In this document: piece by piece, positions 8,606-17,816 of the stretch
Numbering within the stretch: position 1 is the stretch's first letter
Layout of the letters: each line of letters opens with the position of its first letter
Assembly (NCBI RefSeq): GCF_000482705.1
Contig: NZ_AXWO01000014.1
Coordinates: 84,258-148,257 of the forward strand
DNA length: 64,000 nt
Direction: 5' to 3'
Origin: Glycomyces arizonensis DSM 44726
GTDB lineage: Bacteria; Actinomycetota; Actinomycetes; Mycobacteriales; Micromonosporaceae
Made by a program: the position numbers and the translations under genes
Notes under the pieces: generated by a model
Databases searched by the model: none
What the model was told of the DNA's origin: nothing
What the model saw: the letters and a program-made list of their open reading frames with translations, nothing else

Positions 8606-9531
8606 GACCGGCTCCGGCGGTTGGTGAGGAACATGAACACGTACGAGCCGACCAGGATGACCAGGCCCAGGATGAACGACACCGCGGCGGCGTAGTTGTA
8701 CTCCTGGCCGACGAAGGCGAGGTTGTAGGCGTACAGGTTGGGCGTGTACGAGCTGTCGATGACGGTGGGCGCGAGACCTTGCAGCAGGTTCGGCTCGTTG
8801 AACAGCTGGAAGCTGCCGATGACCGAGAAGATCAGGCAGACCATGAGCGCCCCGCGCAGCGCGGGGATCTTGATGCTCCAGGCGGTCCGCCACGGCCCGG
8901 CCCCGTCGACCGCGGCCGCCTCGTACAGCTCGGACGGGACGGCCCTGAGCGCGGCGAACAGGATCACCATGTTGTAGCCGGTGAACTCCCAGAACACGAT
9001 GTTCGCGATCGACCCGAGCATGAGGTCGGCGCCGAGGAAGTCCGGCGCGCTCGCCCCGACCTTCTCGGCCAGCTGCGCGAACGGCCCGAAGTCCGGCCCG
9101 TACAGGTAGCCCCACATCAGGGCCGCGATGACGCCGGGGACGGCGTAGGGCACGAAGATGCTCAGCCGCACGAACCTGCCGAGCCGGACCAGGCCCGTGT
9201 CCAGCGCGAGCGCGAAGAACAGCGCCGCCACGAGCATGAACGGCACCTGGATGAGGAAGAACAGACCGACGCGGCCGATGCCGGTCCACAGCTCGGCGTC
9301 GCCGAAGGCCCGCGTGTAGTTCTCGAAGCCGACGAAGACGGTGCCGCCGACGAGCTGCTCGCGGAAGAAGCTGAAGTAGGCCGCGTAGACCAGCGGCACC
9401 AGGAACAGCGCGGCGAACACGATCATGAACGGGGCGACGAAGAGGTATCCGGCCCTGCCCGAGCGGTTCGGTCGGCCGCGCCGCTCGGGCGCCCCGGTCC
9501 GCGTCTTGTGCGCGGTGGCGGTCGCGGTCAT
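8602..9531 (-). CDS. CUT1 sugar ABC transporter permease (MalF type)
   Basis: A 309-residue permease with six to seven membrane segments, beginning with a basic cytoplasmic tail of about 28 residues and then AGYLFVAPFMIVFAALF. The EAA loop reads ELYEAAAVDGAGPWRTAWSI. The ATG at 9531 overlaps the binding-protein stop (ATGA) and its own stop overlaps the next permease start. It is the heterodimer partner of the MalG-type permease. No nucleotide-binding subunit is encoded beside it, so a shared ATPase (MsiK-like) is the likely energy source. Confidence 0.93.
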   Translation of the reverse strand: MTATATAHKTRTGAPERRGRPNRSGRAGYLFVAPFMIVFAALFLVPLVYAAYFSFFREQLVGGTVFVGFENYTRAFGDAELWTGIGRVGLFFLIQVPFMLVAALFFALALDTGLVRLGRFVRLSIFVPYAVPGVIAALMWGYLYGPDFGPFAQLAEKVGASAPDFLGADLMLGSIANIVFWEFTGYNMVILFAALRAVPSELYEAAAVDGAGPWRTAWSIKIPALRGALMVCLIFSVIGSFQLFNEPNLLQGLAPTVIDSSYTPNLYAYNLAFVGQEYNYAAAVSFILGLVILVGSYVFMFLTNRRSRS

Positions 9532-10889
9532 GACTCGGTCACCTCGAATCCCTGGTACTCGGCGTATTCGGTGATGCGGTCCTGCCATTCGCCCATGGCG
9601 GCCACGGCGTCGGTCCGCTGAGTGAAGGCGGTGCCGACGGTCTCGGTGAAGTCGGCGTAGACCTGGTCTTGGAACGGCGACCACTGGAAGTCGGGGGAGA
9701 CGGTGTCGCTGATCTCGGCGAACAGGCCGTTGACCTCCTGGCCGCCGTAGAACTCGAGTTCCTGCCCGGTGAACTCGGGGTCCTCCAGCAGCGCCGTCGT
9801 CGGCGGGTAGAGGAACTGGTCGAACGCCATCGTCTCGGTGGACTCGCGGTCGGTGTTGATGAACTGCGCGAAGACCGCGGCCGGGATCTCCTTGTCCGTG
9901 GTGGCCATGACCGCCGAGGTCGATCCGCCCCAGTTGGAGGAGACCGGCGGGGCGCCCGCGTCCCACTGCGGCAGCGGCGCGACCCGCCACTTGCCGCTGG
10001 TCGAGGCGGCCGCGGTGGTCAGGAACGTCGGGGCCCACGCGGGGGCGACCCATGTGGCGTACTTGCCGCGGTTGAGCGCCTGGTACCACTGGTCGTTGAA
10101 GTCGGCGTCGGTGGAGACCAGGCCCCGCCCGGCCAGGTCGCCCCAGTAGGCGGCGACCTTGGAGGCCGTCTCGGACGTGAGGTCGACGCGCAGGTCGGCA
10201 CCGTCGGAGCCCGCGAACGGGTCGGATCCGGCCTGCCAGAGCATCGCGGCGAAGAACGCCCCTTGGCTGGGGGCGAGGTTGGTCAGGAACACCTCGGGGT
10301 CGGCCTCGTGGAGGGCCTCGGCCGCGGCGGCGAAGTCGTCCCAGGTCTCGGGGACCTCGATGCCGTGGGCCTCGAAGATGTCGGTGCGGTAGAGCATGCC
10401 CATCGGGCCGGTGTCCTGCGGGATCGCCCAGATCTCGCCGCCGGTGCCGGTCGACTGGGACCAGGCGAAGTCGACGAACCGGTCCTCCAGGCCCTCCATC
10501 GCGTAGGGGCGCAGGTCGAGCAGGTCGTCGGTGATCGCGAAGGACTGGATCATCTGGAACTCCAGCTGCGCCACGTCGGGCGCGCCGTTGATCGCCCGCA
10601 GCGCCGTGCGGAGCTTCGCGTAGTGGCTGGCGCCCTGCCCGGCGTTGACGAGGTTCACCTTGATCGCCGGGTAGGCCTGTTCGAACAGGGCGATCTCCTG
10701 CTCGATGCCGGGCACCCACGTCCAGAACGTGATCTCGGTCGGGGTCCGCATGGCCTCGTCGATCTGGGCCCGCGTGACGCTGGTCGGATGGTCGGTCTTG
10801 TCGCGGGCGCACGCGCCGAGCGCGAGCGGCGCGGCGAGGGCGGTGGCGAGCCCCTTCGCCGCCGTGCGGCGGCTGAGGCGGGGATTCAT
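9528..10889 (-). CDS. sugar-binding lipoprotein of the ABC transporter
   Basis: A 453-residue extracytoplasmic solute-binding protein of the CUT1 type. The N-terminus has a twin-arginine signal (SRRTAAKGL) and then the lipobox LALGAC with Cys27, so it is probably exported by Tat and lipid-anchored. The mature part holds the SBP_bac_1 fold: ITFWTWVPGIEQEIALFEQ near residues 53-71 and aromatic residues suited to sugar stacking. The start at 10889 has AAAGGAAG at good spacing. It is the first transport gene after the LacI gene, 34 bp away. The galactoside specificity is inferred only from the GH42 gene of the same operon. Confidence 0.92.
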   Translation of the reverse strand: MNPRLSRRTAAKGLATALAAPLALGACARDKTDHPTSVTRAQIDEAMRTPTEITFWTWVPGIEQEIALFEQAYPAIKVNLVNAGQGASHYAKLRTALRAINGAPDVAQLEFQMIQSFAITDDLLDLRPYAMEGLEDRFVDFAWSQSTGTGGEIWAIPQDTGPMGMLYRTDIFEAHGIEVPETWDDFAAAAEALHEADPEVFLTNLAPSQGAFFAAMLWQAGSDPFAGSDGADLRVDLTSETASKVAAYWGDLAGRGLVSTDADFNDQWYQALNRGKYATWVAPAWAPTFLTTAAASTSGKWRVAPLPQWDAGAPPVSSNWGGSTSAVMATTDKEIPAAVFAQFINTDRESTETMAFDQFLYPPTTALLEDPEFTGQELEFYGGQEVNGLFAEISDTVSPDFQWSPFQDQVYADFTETVGTAFTQRTDAVAAMGEWQDRITEYAEYQGFEVTES

Positions 10890-10923
10890 GGCGCTTCCTT
10901 TCGTGGAGGGGCCTGCGGTGCTG

Positions 10924-11973
10924 TTACCGGGTCGGAGGCGGTGCGGTGGAGGAGCGGACGACGAGGCGGCGCCGCGGTTCGGCGTCGTCCTCGGGCCCCG
11001 GGAGTGGAGCCTCGCCGCCCAGGAGCCGCATGAGGGCGTCCAGTGCCAGGGCCGCGCTGCCCTCGAAGTCCTGGCGGACGGTGGTCAGCGGCACGGTGAG
11101 GTAGGCGGCGACGGGGATGTCGTCGAAGCCGACGACGCTGACGTCCCCGGGGACGCGCCGCCCGGCCTCGGCGAGCGCGCGGATGCATCCGATGGCCATG
11201 TCGTCGTTCGCGCAGAACACGGCCGTGGCCTCGGCGGGCAAGAGAGCAGCCGCTTTGTGTCCGGAGGCGGGGGACCAGTCGCCCTCGAAGTGCGGCGGCG
11301 GCTCCAGGTCCCGGTCGAGGTGGGCCTCGCGCCAGCCCTCGCGCCGCTCGCGCGCGGCCCACCACCGCTGCGGTCCGGCGATGTGCCAGACGCGGCGGTG
11401 CCCGAGGTCGAGCAGGTGCTCGGTGGCGGCGCGGCCGACCGCGGCGGCGGACGCGCCACTGGGGACGACCCGCTCGGGCGGCACGCCGAGGGCGCTGCCG
11501 AAGCTGATGACCGGGACGGCCGGGTCGAGGCGCAGCCGCTGGCCCTCGTCGATGGGCTCGGAGATGACGATCCCGTCGACGCCCTGTTCGAGGAGCCAGT
11601 CGATGCCCGACTGGATCGAGTCCGGCTCGCCCGCGGCGGTGTTGGCGACGATGACCGAGAACCCGGCGGCGCGCGTGGCGCGCTCGAACGCCACCAGCAG
11701 CGAGGCCGGGCCGTAGAGCGCGGTGCCGAGGGAGACGACGCCGATGCGCCCGAAGCGGCCGGTGATGAGCGCCCGCGCGGCCGTGTTCGGGCGGAAGCCC
11801 AGTTCGCGGGCGGCGCGCAGGACCTTCTCGCGGGCCTCGGCGCTGACGTAGCGCTCGTTGTTGACCACGCGGGAGACGGTCTTCTGGGAGACCCCGGCCA
11901 GCCGCGCCACGTCGGTCATGCCGGGCGGGCGGCGCCGGGAACCGGCTTCGGTCGGCGGCGAGGGGTCGTTCAC
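10924..11973 (-). CDS. LacI-family transcriptional repressor
   Basis: A 349-residue regulator. Residues about 19-68 (MTDVARLAGVSQKTVSRVVN and the hinge through FRPNTAARAL) form the LacI DNA-binding domain and hinge helix; the remainder is the periplasmic-binding-protein-like effector domain, ending with SVVGFDDIPVAAYLTVPLTT. The GTG start at 11973 has AGGAG six bases upstream. It is the first gene of the operon it presumably controls, with a perfect palindrome and a consensus-like promoter just upstream (11992-12044), so it is likely autoregulated. The inducer is probably the imported galactoside or its product. Confidence 0.93.
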   Translation of the reverse strand: MNDPSPPTEAGSRRRPPGMTDVARLAGVSQKTVSRVVNNERYVSAEAREKVLRAARELGFRPNTAARALITGRFGRIGVVSLGTALYGPASLLVAFERATRAAGFSVIVANTAAGEPDSIQSGIDWLLEQGVDGIVISEPIDEGQRLRLDPAVPVISFGSALGVPPERVVPSGASAAAVGRAATEHLLDLGHRRVWHIAGPQRWWAARERREGWREAHLDRDLEPPPHFEGDWSPASGHKAAALLPAEATAVFCANDDMAIGCIRALAEAGRRVPGDVSVVGFDDIPVAAYLTVPLTTVRQDFEGSAALALDALMRLLGGEAPLPGPEDDAEPRRRLVVRSSTAPPPTR

Positions 11974-11991
11974 GGCGGTCTCCTGACGGCG

Positions 11992-12044
11992 CGTCTGACT
12001 ACGTAGTCAGACGTACGGTACGCAACGCCCCGTCACCGTGTCAA
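11992..12044 (-). promoter_or_regulatory. promoter and LacI-type operator of the galactoside operon
   Basis: Read on the minus strand: TTGACA (12044-12039), an 18-bp spacer, TACCGT (12020-12015), then immediately a perfect 22-bp palindrome at 11992-12013 whose core is GTCTGACTACGTAGTCAGAC. The palindrome covers the expected transcription start and has the central CpG-type symmetry expected of a LacI-family site (here TACGTA). Binding would block this promoter and so the regulator gene and the four genes after it. Confidence 0.82.
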
Positions 12045-12158
12045 GACCGCGACCCGATTTTTCCGCGAACCGTTCGTGGGAGCGTTTGCGCAGCTAGCCG
12101 TCCCCATTGAACCGACACTCGTCGATGCCTCGCCGGGCGCCTCCGCGCCTCGGCGGCG

Positions 12159-13499
12159 TCACGGCGCCTCGTCCACCGGGACGTCCTCGGCGAGCTCGCC
12201 GAGCCGCACCGGCACGGCGACAGGACGGCGCGCGAAGGCGTCCGCCGCATCCGGCAGGCTCGCCAGCTCGGCGACGTTGCGGCCGCAGATCCGGCCCTGG
12301 CACAGTCCGAGCCCGGCCCGCGTCGCCAGCTTGAGCGAGCGCGCGCCGCCGACGTCCAGATCCTCGACGGCATGGCGGATCTCGCCGTACGCGACCTCCT
12401 CGCACCGGCACACGATCGTGCCGTCGCGCAGCCAGCCGCGCCAGCCCGGCCGGACCGGGTACGCCTCGGCCAGCGCGGCGGCGAACCGCCGCCCGACCCT
12501 GGCACGGCGCATCGCCCCGATCGGCGCTCTGACCTTCGCGCCGAGCCGCTTCGCCGCGGCGGCACCGGCCACCGCGCCCTCGGCCGCCGCCAAGTCCGCG
12601 CCGCCGATCCCCGTGAGCTCTCCGGCGGCGAACACGCCCGGCACCGAGGTGCCCTGCGCGGCGTTCACGGCCACGAACCCGCCCTCGATCTCACACCGCG
12701 CCGCCACCGCCGACTCGAGCTGCGGCGTGAAGCCGAAGCCGACGGCGACCGCGTCGACCTCGAAGCGCCGCATGGTGTGCGGCACGGGATTCCAGTCCTC
12801 GTCGAGCCGCGCGGCGAGCACCGCCTCGACGCGGTCCTCGCCCAGCGCCGCGATGACCGCGCAGCGGCGGCGCAGCGGAACGTCGTGGCGCGCCAGAGCC
12901 GCCCCGTACTGCGCCAGCTCACCGGCCTTGGTCCAGCCCGCCAGCGCCCCGCCCGGACGCGCGGCGAACCCCGCGACCGGGTCGTTCGCCTCCAGGATCG
13001 CCGACACGCGCGAGCCCGCGTCGATCAGCGACGTCGCCACCGGCAGCAGGAACGGTCCGGTCCCGGCCACGATCACCCGCTCCCCGACCGCGACGCCCTG
13101 GCCCTTCGCCATCGCCTGCGCCGCACCGGCGGTGTAGACGCCCGGCAGGTCCCACCCGGGGAACGGCGGCGTCCAGTCGTACGCGCCGGTCGCCAAGACG
13201 AGCGCCCGCGTCTCGATCGCCCGGCCCGTCCGGTCGGGACCGTCGGCCGGGCCGGTGCGCACATGGACCCGGTGCCCTTCGAGTATCGGCTCGATCGCCC
13301 ACACCACGGACTCGGCAAGGTGCTCGACTCCATCAGGGAGCTTGAAACGATCGCCGCTCTCGCGGGCGTCCTGCCGGTGGTACTGGCCCCCGAGCTTCGG
13401 CGCGGCGTCGATCAGGACGACCTCCACCCCGCACGACGCGGCCGCCTTCGCCGCGGCCATCCCGGCCGGGCCCCCGCCCACCACGACGACCCGCCTCAT
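12159..13499 (-). CDS. FAD/[2Fe-2S] dehydrogenase subunit (HcnB/opine oxidase A-like)
   Basis: A 446-residue flavoprotein that starts with the FAD motif RRVVVVGGGPAGMAAAKAA and has a second nucleotide-binding segment (RVIVAGTGPFLLPVATSL). The C-terminus carries a BFD-like [2Fe-2S] domain with CRCEEV and GLCQGRICG, which supply four cysteines. This build is that of the B subunit of hydrogen cyanide synthase and the A subunit of opine and D-hydroxyproline dehydrogenases. The ATG at 13499 overlaps the stop of the preceding ferredoxin-like gene (ATGA). With its two partners it probably forms a heterotrimeric, membrane-linked amine or amino-acid dehydrogenase; the substrate cannot be told. Confidence 0.85.
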   Translation of the reverse strand: MRRVVVVGGGPAGMAAAKAAASCGVEVVLIDAAPKLGGQYHRQDARESGDRFKLPDGVEHLAESVVWAIEPILEGHRVHVRTGPADGPDRTGRAIETRALVLATGAYDWTPPFPGWDLPGVYTAGAAQAMAKGQGVAVGERVIVAGTGPFLLPVATSLIDAGSRVSAILEANDPVAGFAARPGGALAGWTKAGELAQYGAALARHDVPLRRRCAVIAALGEDRVEAVLAARLDEDWNPVPHTMRRFEVDAVAVGFGFTPQLESAVAARCEIEGGFVAVNAAQGTSVPGVFAAGELTGIGGADLAAAEGAVAGAAAAKRLGAKVRAPIGAMRRARVGRRFAAALAEAYPVRPGWRGWLRDGTIVCRCEEVAYGEIRHAVEDLDVGGARSLKLATRAGLGLCQGRICGRNVAELASLPDAADAFARRPVAVPVRLGELAEDVPVDEAP

Positions 13500-13759
13500 G
13501 ACGGCAGCTCCGCGCCGTCCTGCGAGCGGATGTCGTCGCCGTCGGCCACCACCCGCTGGCACGCCCGCACGTCGGGCACCCCGTTGACCACCACGAGACA
13601 GTCGAAGCACACCCCGATCCCGCAGAACAGGCCGCGCGGGCGGCCGCCGATCCGCGTGGTGCGCCACGACCCCCGGCCCGCCGCCAGCAGCACGGCCGCG
13701 ACGGTCTGTCCCCGCTCGGCGACGTGCTCCGCACCGTCCACTCGCACTCTCACGCTCAT
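13496..13759 (-). CDS. small (2Fe-2S)-binding subunit (HcnA-like)
   Basis: An 87-residue protein with the ferredoxin-like cluster motif GLFCGIGVCFDCLVVVNG (Cys-X4-Cys-X2-Cys) and a fourth Cys in VRACQRVV. It matches the Fer2_4 family, the A subunit of HcnABC and of opine/hydroxyproline dehydrogenases, which passes electrons between the flavin subunits. Both ends overlap the neighbours by 4 bp (ATGA), so the three subunits are made from one message in stoichiometric coupling. Confidence 0.87.
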   Translation of the reverse strand: MSVRVRVDGAEHVAERGQTVAAVLLAAGRGSWRTTRIGGRPRGLFCGIGVCFDCLVVVNGVPDVRACQRVVADGDDIRSQDGAELPS

Positions 13760-14940
13760 GCCTCCAACGCGATCTCGGGCCGGTCGACCCGGAACGGCCC
13801 CGGGTCGACCACCGGCTCGCGGCCGGTGAACAGGTCCGCCAGCAGCCGCCCGGTGGCCGCCGCCAGGCCGATCCCGGCGCCCTCGTGTCCGGTGGCGTGC
13901 CACAGCCCCGGCATCCGCGGGTCCTCGCCGATCACCGGCAGACGATCGGGCGTGTACGGCCGGAAACCGCCGTACGCCCGCATCACCGGCACCCCGGCCA
14001 GCTTCGGGAACAGGCCGATCGCCCCGCGCGCCAGGCACCGCAGCACCGCGACGTCGAGGTCGTCGTCGAAGGCGGTCCGCCGGCGGCTCGACCCGATGAG
14101 CACCGTGCCCGCCGCGGTCGACTCGACCACGGCCGACGTCCGCAGGTCGGCCTCCGGGCTGGCGACGGCGTCCACGTAGCCCGCGTCGTAGACCTTGCGG
14201 CCGACGAAGCGGGGGAGCGGCGCGGTCACCAGGACCATGCCCCGCCGCGGGAGCACGTCGATCGGCGCGCCGATCGTCGCGCTGAAGTGCCCGGCCCACG
14301 GCCCGCAGGCGTTCACCACCGCGCGGCAGGGGATCGCGTCGGCGCCAGTGCGCGCCCCGACCACCGCGCCCGAGCGGTCCGTGGCGATCCCGTCCACCGT
14401 GACCCCACTGTGGATTTCACCGCCGCGGGCGCGCAGGGCCGCCAGCAGCGCCGCCGTCGCCAGCACCGGCTGGAGCTGCGCGTCGTCGGGGAAATGCGAC
14501 ACAGCCGTGATCTGCTCGGTCAGATGCGGTTCCAACTCGCGGGCCCGGTCCGCGTCGAGGTCCTCGACCTCCACACCGGACGCGCGCTGCGCCGCCGTCA
14601 GCGCCGCGAGCGGCCCGACGGCCTCGGCGGTCGTGGCGACCGCCAAGCCGCCCTTGACCTCCCACTCGACCGACGCCAGTCGCGGCCCGATCAGCTCGCG
14701 CAGTTCATCGAGCAGCACCGGCCAGCGCCGCCGCGACGCCACGGCGAGCTCCAGCTGCGGGCCGGGCTCCTTGTCCGAGACGAGCACATTGCCCTCGCCG
14801 GAGGCGGTCGTGGCACTGGCGGGCGCGCCGCGGTCGACGACGATCACTCGCACTCCGGCGGCGCTGAGCGCCTCGGCGCACGCGGCGCCGATGATCCCGG
14901 CACCGATCACCACCACATCGGCCGACTCGATCCTGCCCAC
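13756..14940 (-). CDS. FAD-dependent amino-acid oxidase subunit (DAO family, HcnC-like)
   Basis: A 394-residue DAO-family flavoprotein beginning [21 protein letters not shown]. The C-terminal segment [19 protein letters not shown] followed by [14 protein letters not shown] is typical of the glycine/sarcosine oxidase and HcnC group that binds the substrate amine. I use the GTG at 14940, with AGGGAG about 10 nt upstream; an in-frame ATG at 15000 would add 20 residues of no visible function. It is the first gene of the three-subunit operon and is divergent from a GNAT gene. Candidate substrates are glycine, D-hydroxyproline, proline or opines. Confidence 0.86.
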   Translation of the reverse strand: MGRIESADVVVIGAGIIGAACAEALSAAGVRVIVVDRGAPASATTASGEGNVLVSDKEPGPQLELAVASRRRWPVLLDELRELIGPRLASVEWEVKGGLAVATTAEAVGPLAALTAAQRASGVEVEDLDADRARELEPHLTEQITAVSHFPDDAQLQPVLATAALLAALRARGGEIHSGVTVDGIATDRSGAVVGARTGADAIPCRAVVNACGPWAGHFSATIGAPIDVLPRRGMVLVTAPLPRFVGRKVYDAGYVDAVASPEADLRTSAVVESTAAGTVLIGSSRRRTAFDDDLDVAVLRCLARGAIGLFPKLAGVPVMRAYGGFRPYTPDRLPVIGEDPRMPGLWHATGHEGAGIGLAAATGRLLADLFTGREPVVDPGPFRVDRPEIALEA

Positions 14941-15097
14941 CTCCGACCCGCTCCCTGACCAGAGTGGCACAAGAGCGGCTTCGCGGGGAAGGTTCCGCAT
15001 TGCCCGAATCGCCCGCGACCGCGCCGCGGAAATTCGGAAGCGCCGCCGCGGCACCGGGCGCTACGCTGGCGCTCCCCGACCGGAAAGCGGAGCATCG

Positions 15098-15754
15098 ATG
15101 GCCTCCAAGCTCGACGGGCCGGTGCTCGAAGGCGCGCTGGTGCGCCTGGAGCCGCTCGGCCGCCACCACGCCCCCGACCTCGCCGCCGCGGGCGAAGAGG
15201 ACCGGGCCACGTTCGGCTTCACGTGGGTGCCCACGGCCGAGGAGACCGGCGCCTACATCGACGCCCACCTCGCCCGCGCCGAAGCCGGGAAGCTCGCGCC
15301 CTACGCCCAGATCTCCCTTGAGACCGGCCGGGCCGTCGGCTCCACGTCCTTCTGGGACCCGCGGTACCTGCCCGACGACGGCCGCCTCTACGCCGTGGAG
15401 GTCGGCTTCACCTGGCTCGCGCCCTCCGCCCACGGCACCGGCGTCAACGCCGAGGCGAAGCTGCTGCTGTTCGGCCACGCCTTCGAGCAGTGGGGCGTCG
15501 CGCGCGTGGACCTGAAGACCGACGCGCGCAACGCCCGCTCCCGCGCGGCGATCGAGACCACCGGCGCCCGCTTCGAAGGCGTCCTGCGCAACTGGTCCCG
15601 CTCGTGGGTGCCCGGCGAGGACGGCGCGCTCCGCGACTCGGCGGTCTACTCCATCATCGACACCGAATGGCCCGAGTGCCGGGCCCGCCTCGAAGCGCGC
15701 GTAGCCGACCTCGCTCAGCGCCGCCGCGGCGGCGTCCCCCGCACCGGCCGGTAG
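15098..15754 (+). CDS. GNAT acetyltransferase (RimJ/RimL type)
   Basis: A 218-residue acetyltransferase of the RimJ/RimL subgroup. It begins [20 protein letters not shown] and has the later [31 protein letters not shown] block typical of Acetyltransf_3. RimJ/RimL enzymes acetylate protein N-termini, but many relatives act on small molecules or antibiotics. GCGGAG lies six bases before the ATG at 15098, and TACGCT at 15062-15067 could be its -10 box. The end of the gene overlaps the convergent ribosomal protection gene by 40 bp. Confidence 0.86.
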   Translation: MASKLDGPVLEGALVRLEPLGRHHAPDLAAAGEEDRATFGFTWVPTAEETGAYIDAHLARAEAGKLAPYAQISLETGRAVGSTSFWDPRYLPDDGRLYAVEVGFTWLAPSAHGTGVNAEAKLLLFGHAFEQWGVARVDLKTDARNARSRAAIETTGARFEGVLRNWSRSWVPGEDGALRDSAVYSIIDTEWPECRARLEARVADLAQRRRGGVPRTGR

Positions 15755-17628
15755 TGGTCGTGCTGGGCCACGAACACCGCCTGGCCCCGCGTGACCGACG
15801 GCAGGCGCGTCTCGAAGCCGACGACCGCCTCGGTCGCCATCGTTCCCGACAGGTAACCGGTGGTGTCGGTGGAGAACTGGCCGGAGATGTCCGCGGCGGC
15901 GTCCCGCAGCAGTTGCAGGACCACGCTCGACGACCCGGCCGGGAACTCGATGTCGAAGCGGTGCACCGGCTCGAACACCCACGTCCCCGCCTCGGCCAGC
16001 ATCTGGTCGAGCAGCAGCCCCGTGACCTCCCGGAAATCGGTCGCGCTCGCCACGCCGAGATACCCGGCGGCCGTCAGCGCCACCCGGCAGTCGGTCACGG
16101 CCCACCCGAACGGCCCCCGCCGGAACCGCTCGTGGACGGTCTCCTCGACGCCGTTGTGCAGCGCCCGCGTCAGCGAACCGCGCTCGACCTCCAGCTCGTA
16201 CCGCAGCCCCGAGTCCGGCTCTCCCGGCTCCAGCCGCAGCCCGACCGTCACCGGTCGCGACGTCGGCGCCCAGCGGCCCATCTCGTGCAGCGCCTCGACC
16301 GGCCGGACGACGCGCTCGATGTGGATCGCCCGGGACTGCTCGAACTCGACGGCGATCCCGAACTCCTCGTCCAGCAGTGAGGCCACGACCTCCTTCTGGA
16401 CCTCGCCGTAGAGCCGCACCGCCATGTGGCCGGCCAGCTCGTCGAGGTGCGGGTCCACCAGCGGGTCCCGCTCGGCCAGGCTCGCCAGGGCCTTGCGGAG
16501 CCGGATCCGCTCGGACGGGTCGACGGGACGGACGATCGTCTCCAGCGTCGGCGGCGTGAACAGGCCGCCCGGACCCAGCTCGTCCGGTGAGCCGATCGCG
16601 TCCCCGATGCGGATGTCGCTCAGCCCGGTCACCTTCGCGATGCCGCCGGGCGGCGCCGCGCCGCTCGCGGTCGACGTGCCGCCGGTGAACACCTCGACGC
16701 CGGTGACCTTGCCCTTGCTCGTCTCGATCTCGCCCTCGGCGCCCCGGCGGTAGGCCGTCACGCGCTCGCGCGGCCGGAGCGTCCCGCTGCGCACCCGCAC
16801 GTACGCGAGCCGCTGCCCGCGCGCCCCGTGCTCCACTTTGAACACCGTCCCGCGCGGCCGGCCCGACGGCTCCGGCGTCGGCGAGGGCAGGTACCGCCGG
16901 ATGCCCTCGGCCAGCGCCGCGACGCCCGCGCCGGTCACCGCCGACCCGAAGTACACCGGATGCGCGACGCCGCGCCTCGTCTGCGCGGCCAGCTCGGCCC
17001 CGCAGTCGAGCGCGCTCAACGGGTCCGGCTCGTCCAGGTACGCGGCCAGGAACGCGTCGCTGCCCGCCGCCAGCACCTCGGCGGCCCGCTCGAAGTGCTC
17101 GGGGTCCTTGAACGCGAGCGGCTCGACCTCGGCCCCGGCGGTCCCGATGCCGCGGACGATGTCCATCGGCAGGATCTGCGGCGTCAGCTTCGCGGCGATG
17201 TCGCGCAGCAGCTCGTCCTCGCGCGCACCGACCCGGTCGACCTTGTTGACGAACAGGATCGTCGGCACCCCGAGCCGCTTCAGGGTCCGCATGATGACCC
17301 TGGTCTGCGCCTGGACGCCCTCGACGGCCGAGACCACCAGGACCGCGCCGTCCAGCACGTGCAGCGCGCGCTCCACCTCGGCGATGAAGTCGGTGTGGCC
17401 GGGCGTGTCGATGAGGTTGACGGTGAGGTCGTCGAGGGTGAACGCGACCACCGCCGACTGGATCGTGATCCCGCGGCGCCGCTCCAGCTCCATGGAGTCG
17501 GTCTGGGTGCTGCCCCCGTCCACGCTCCCGACGCTGTCGATGATGCCCGCGTTGAACAGGAGCCGTTCGGTCAGACTGGTTTTACCGGCGTCGACATGCG
17601 CGAGTATCCCCAGGTTCAGAAAGTTCAA
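15715..17628 (-). CDS. tetracycline-resistance-type ribosomal protection GTPase (TetM/OtrA-like)
   Basis: A 637-residue EF-G-like GTPase, the same length as Tet(M) (about 639). G motifs are in order: [10 protein letters not shown] (P-loop), RGITI (switch I), DTPGH and NKVD, all in the first 140 residues, followed by domains II to V. The opening [20 protein letters not shown] aligns with the start of OtrA/TetM, so I use the TTG at 17628, which has GAGGA six bases upstream; longer frames are only open sequence. Such proteins eject tetracyclines from the ribosome, but actinobacterial members include OtrA-like and uncharacterised housekeeping paralogues, so resistance is inferred. The upstream region (17629-17816) is discussed under the promoter entry. 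Confidence 0.88.
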   Translation of the reverse strand: MNFLNLGILAHVDAGKTSLTERLLFNAGIIDSVGSVDGGSTQTDSMELERRRGITIQSAVVAFTLDDLTVNLIDTPGHTDFIAEVERALHVLDGAVLVVSAVEGVQAQTRVIMRTLKRLGVPTILFVNKVDRVGAREDELLRDIAAKLTPQILPMDIVRGIGTAGAEVEPLAFKDPEHFERAAEVLAAGSDAFLAAYLDEPDPLSALDCGAELAAQTRRGVAHPVYFGSAVTGAGVAALAEGIRRYLPSPTPEPSGRPRGTVFKVEHGARGQRLAYVRVRSGTLRPRERVTAYRRGAEGEIETSKGKVTGVEVFTGGTSTASGAAPPGGIAKVTGLSDIRIGDAIGSPDELGPGGLFTPPTLETIVRPVDPSERIRLRKALASLAERDPLVDPHLDELAGHMAVRLYGEVQKEVVASLLDEEFGIAVEFEQSRAIHIERVVRPVEALHEMGRWAPTSRPVTVGLRLEPGEPDSGLRYELEVERGSLTRALHNGVEETVHERFRRGPFGWAVTDCRVALTAAGYLGVASATDFREVTGLLLDQMLAEAGTWVFEPVHRFDIEFPAGSSSVVLQLLRDAAADISGQFSTDTTGYLSGTMATEAVVGFETRLPSVTRGQAVFVAQHDHYRPVRGTPPRRR

Positions 17629-17746
17629 TGGAAGTCCTCGGAAGAGAGATCTGCTGTCCTGGCGTGAAGAACTCCGCAGATTGGCGCATTCCGATCTCCC
17701 TTGCCTTCCGAGTTGGCACTGCCGTCCGAGTTGACGTTCGGCCCGG

Positions 17747-17775
17747 ACATTAAGCGGCCGCAGGCGTCGGCGCAA
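17747..17775 (-). promoter_or_regulatory. candidate promoter of the ribosomal protection gene
   Basis: On the minus strand TTGCGC (17775-17770), 17 bp, TAATGT (17752-17747), giving a 5' untranslated region of about 110 nt. A 41-codon open frame (17750-17625) ends with a TGA that overlaps the TTG start of the GTPase gene, but its ATG lies in the -10 box, so it may not be translated from this promoter. Two imperfect copies of CAACTCGGA(C/A)GGC occur in this leader. Confidence 0.4.
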
Positions 17776-17816
17776 GTGGTTTTCCGGCTTCGCACGATGG
17801 CGATAGAGTGCGAGCC

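Noticed and set aside
3926..8695. A 1589-codon open frame on the plus strand, and similar very long frames elsewhere (86-3052, 51841-55983 plus, 52001-55444 minus)
   Set aside because: They lie antisense or out of frame to clearly homologous genes (MFS, GNAT, GH42, permease, glpK/glpD, metH), are Arg/Pro/Gly/Ala/His-rich, and have no recognisable domain. They arise from high GC content.
17625..17750. A 41-residue leader protein before the ribosomal protection gene
   Set aside because: Its ATG lies inside the best -10 box and has no ribosome site, so I did not list it as a gene; the stop/start overlap is noted as a finding.
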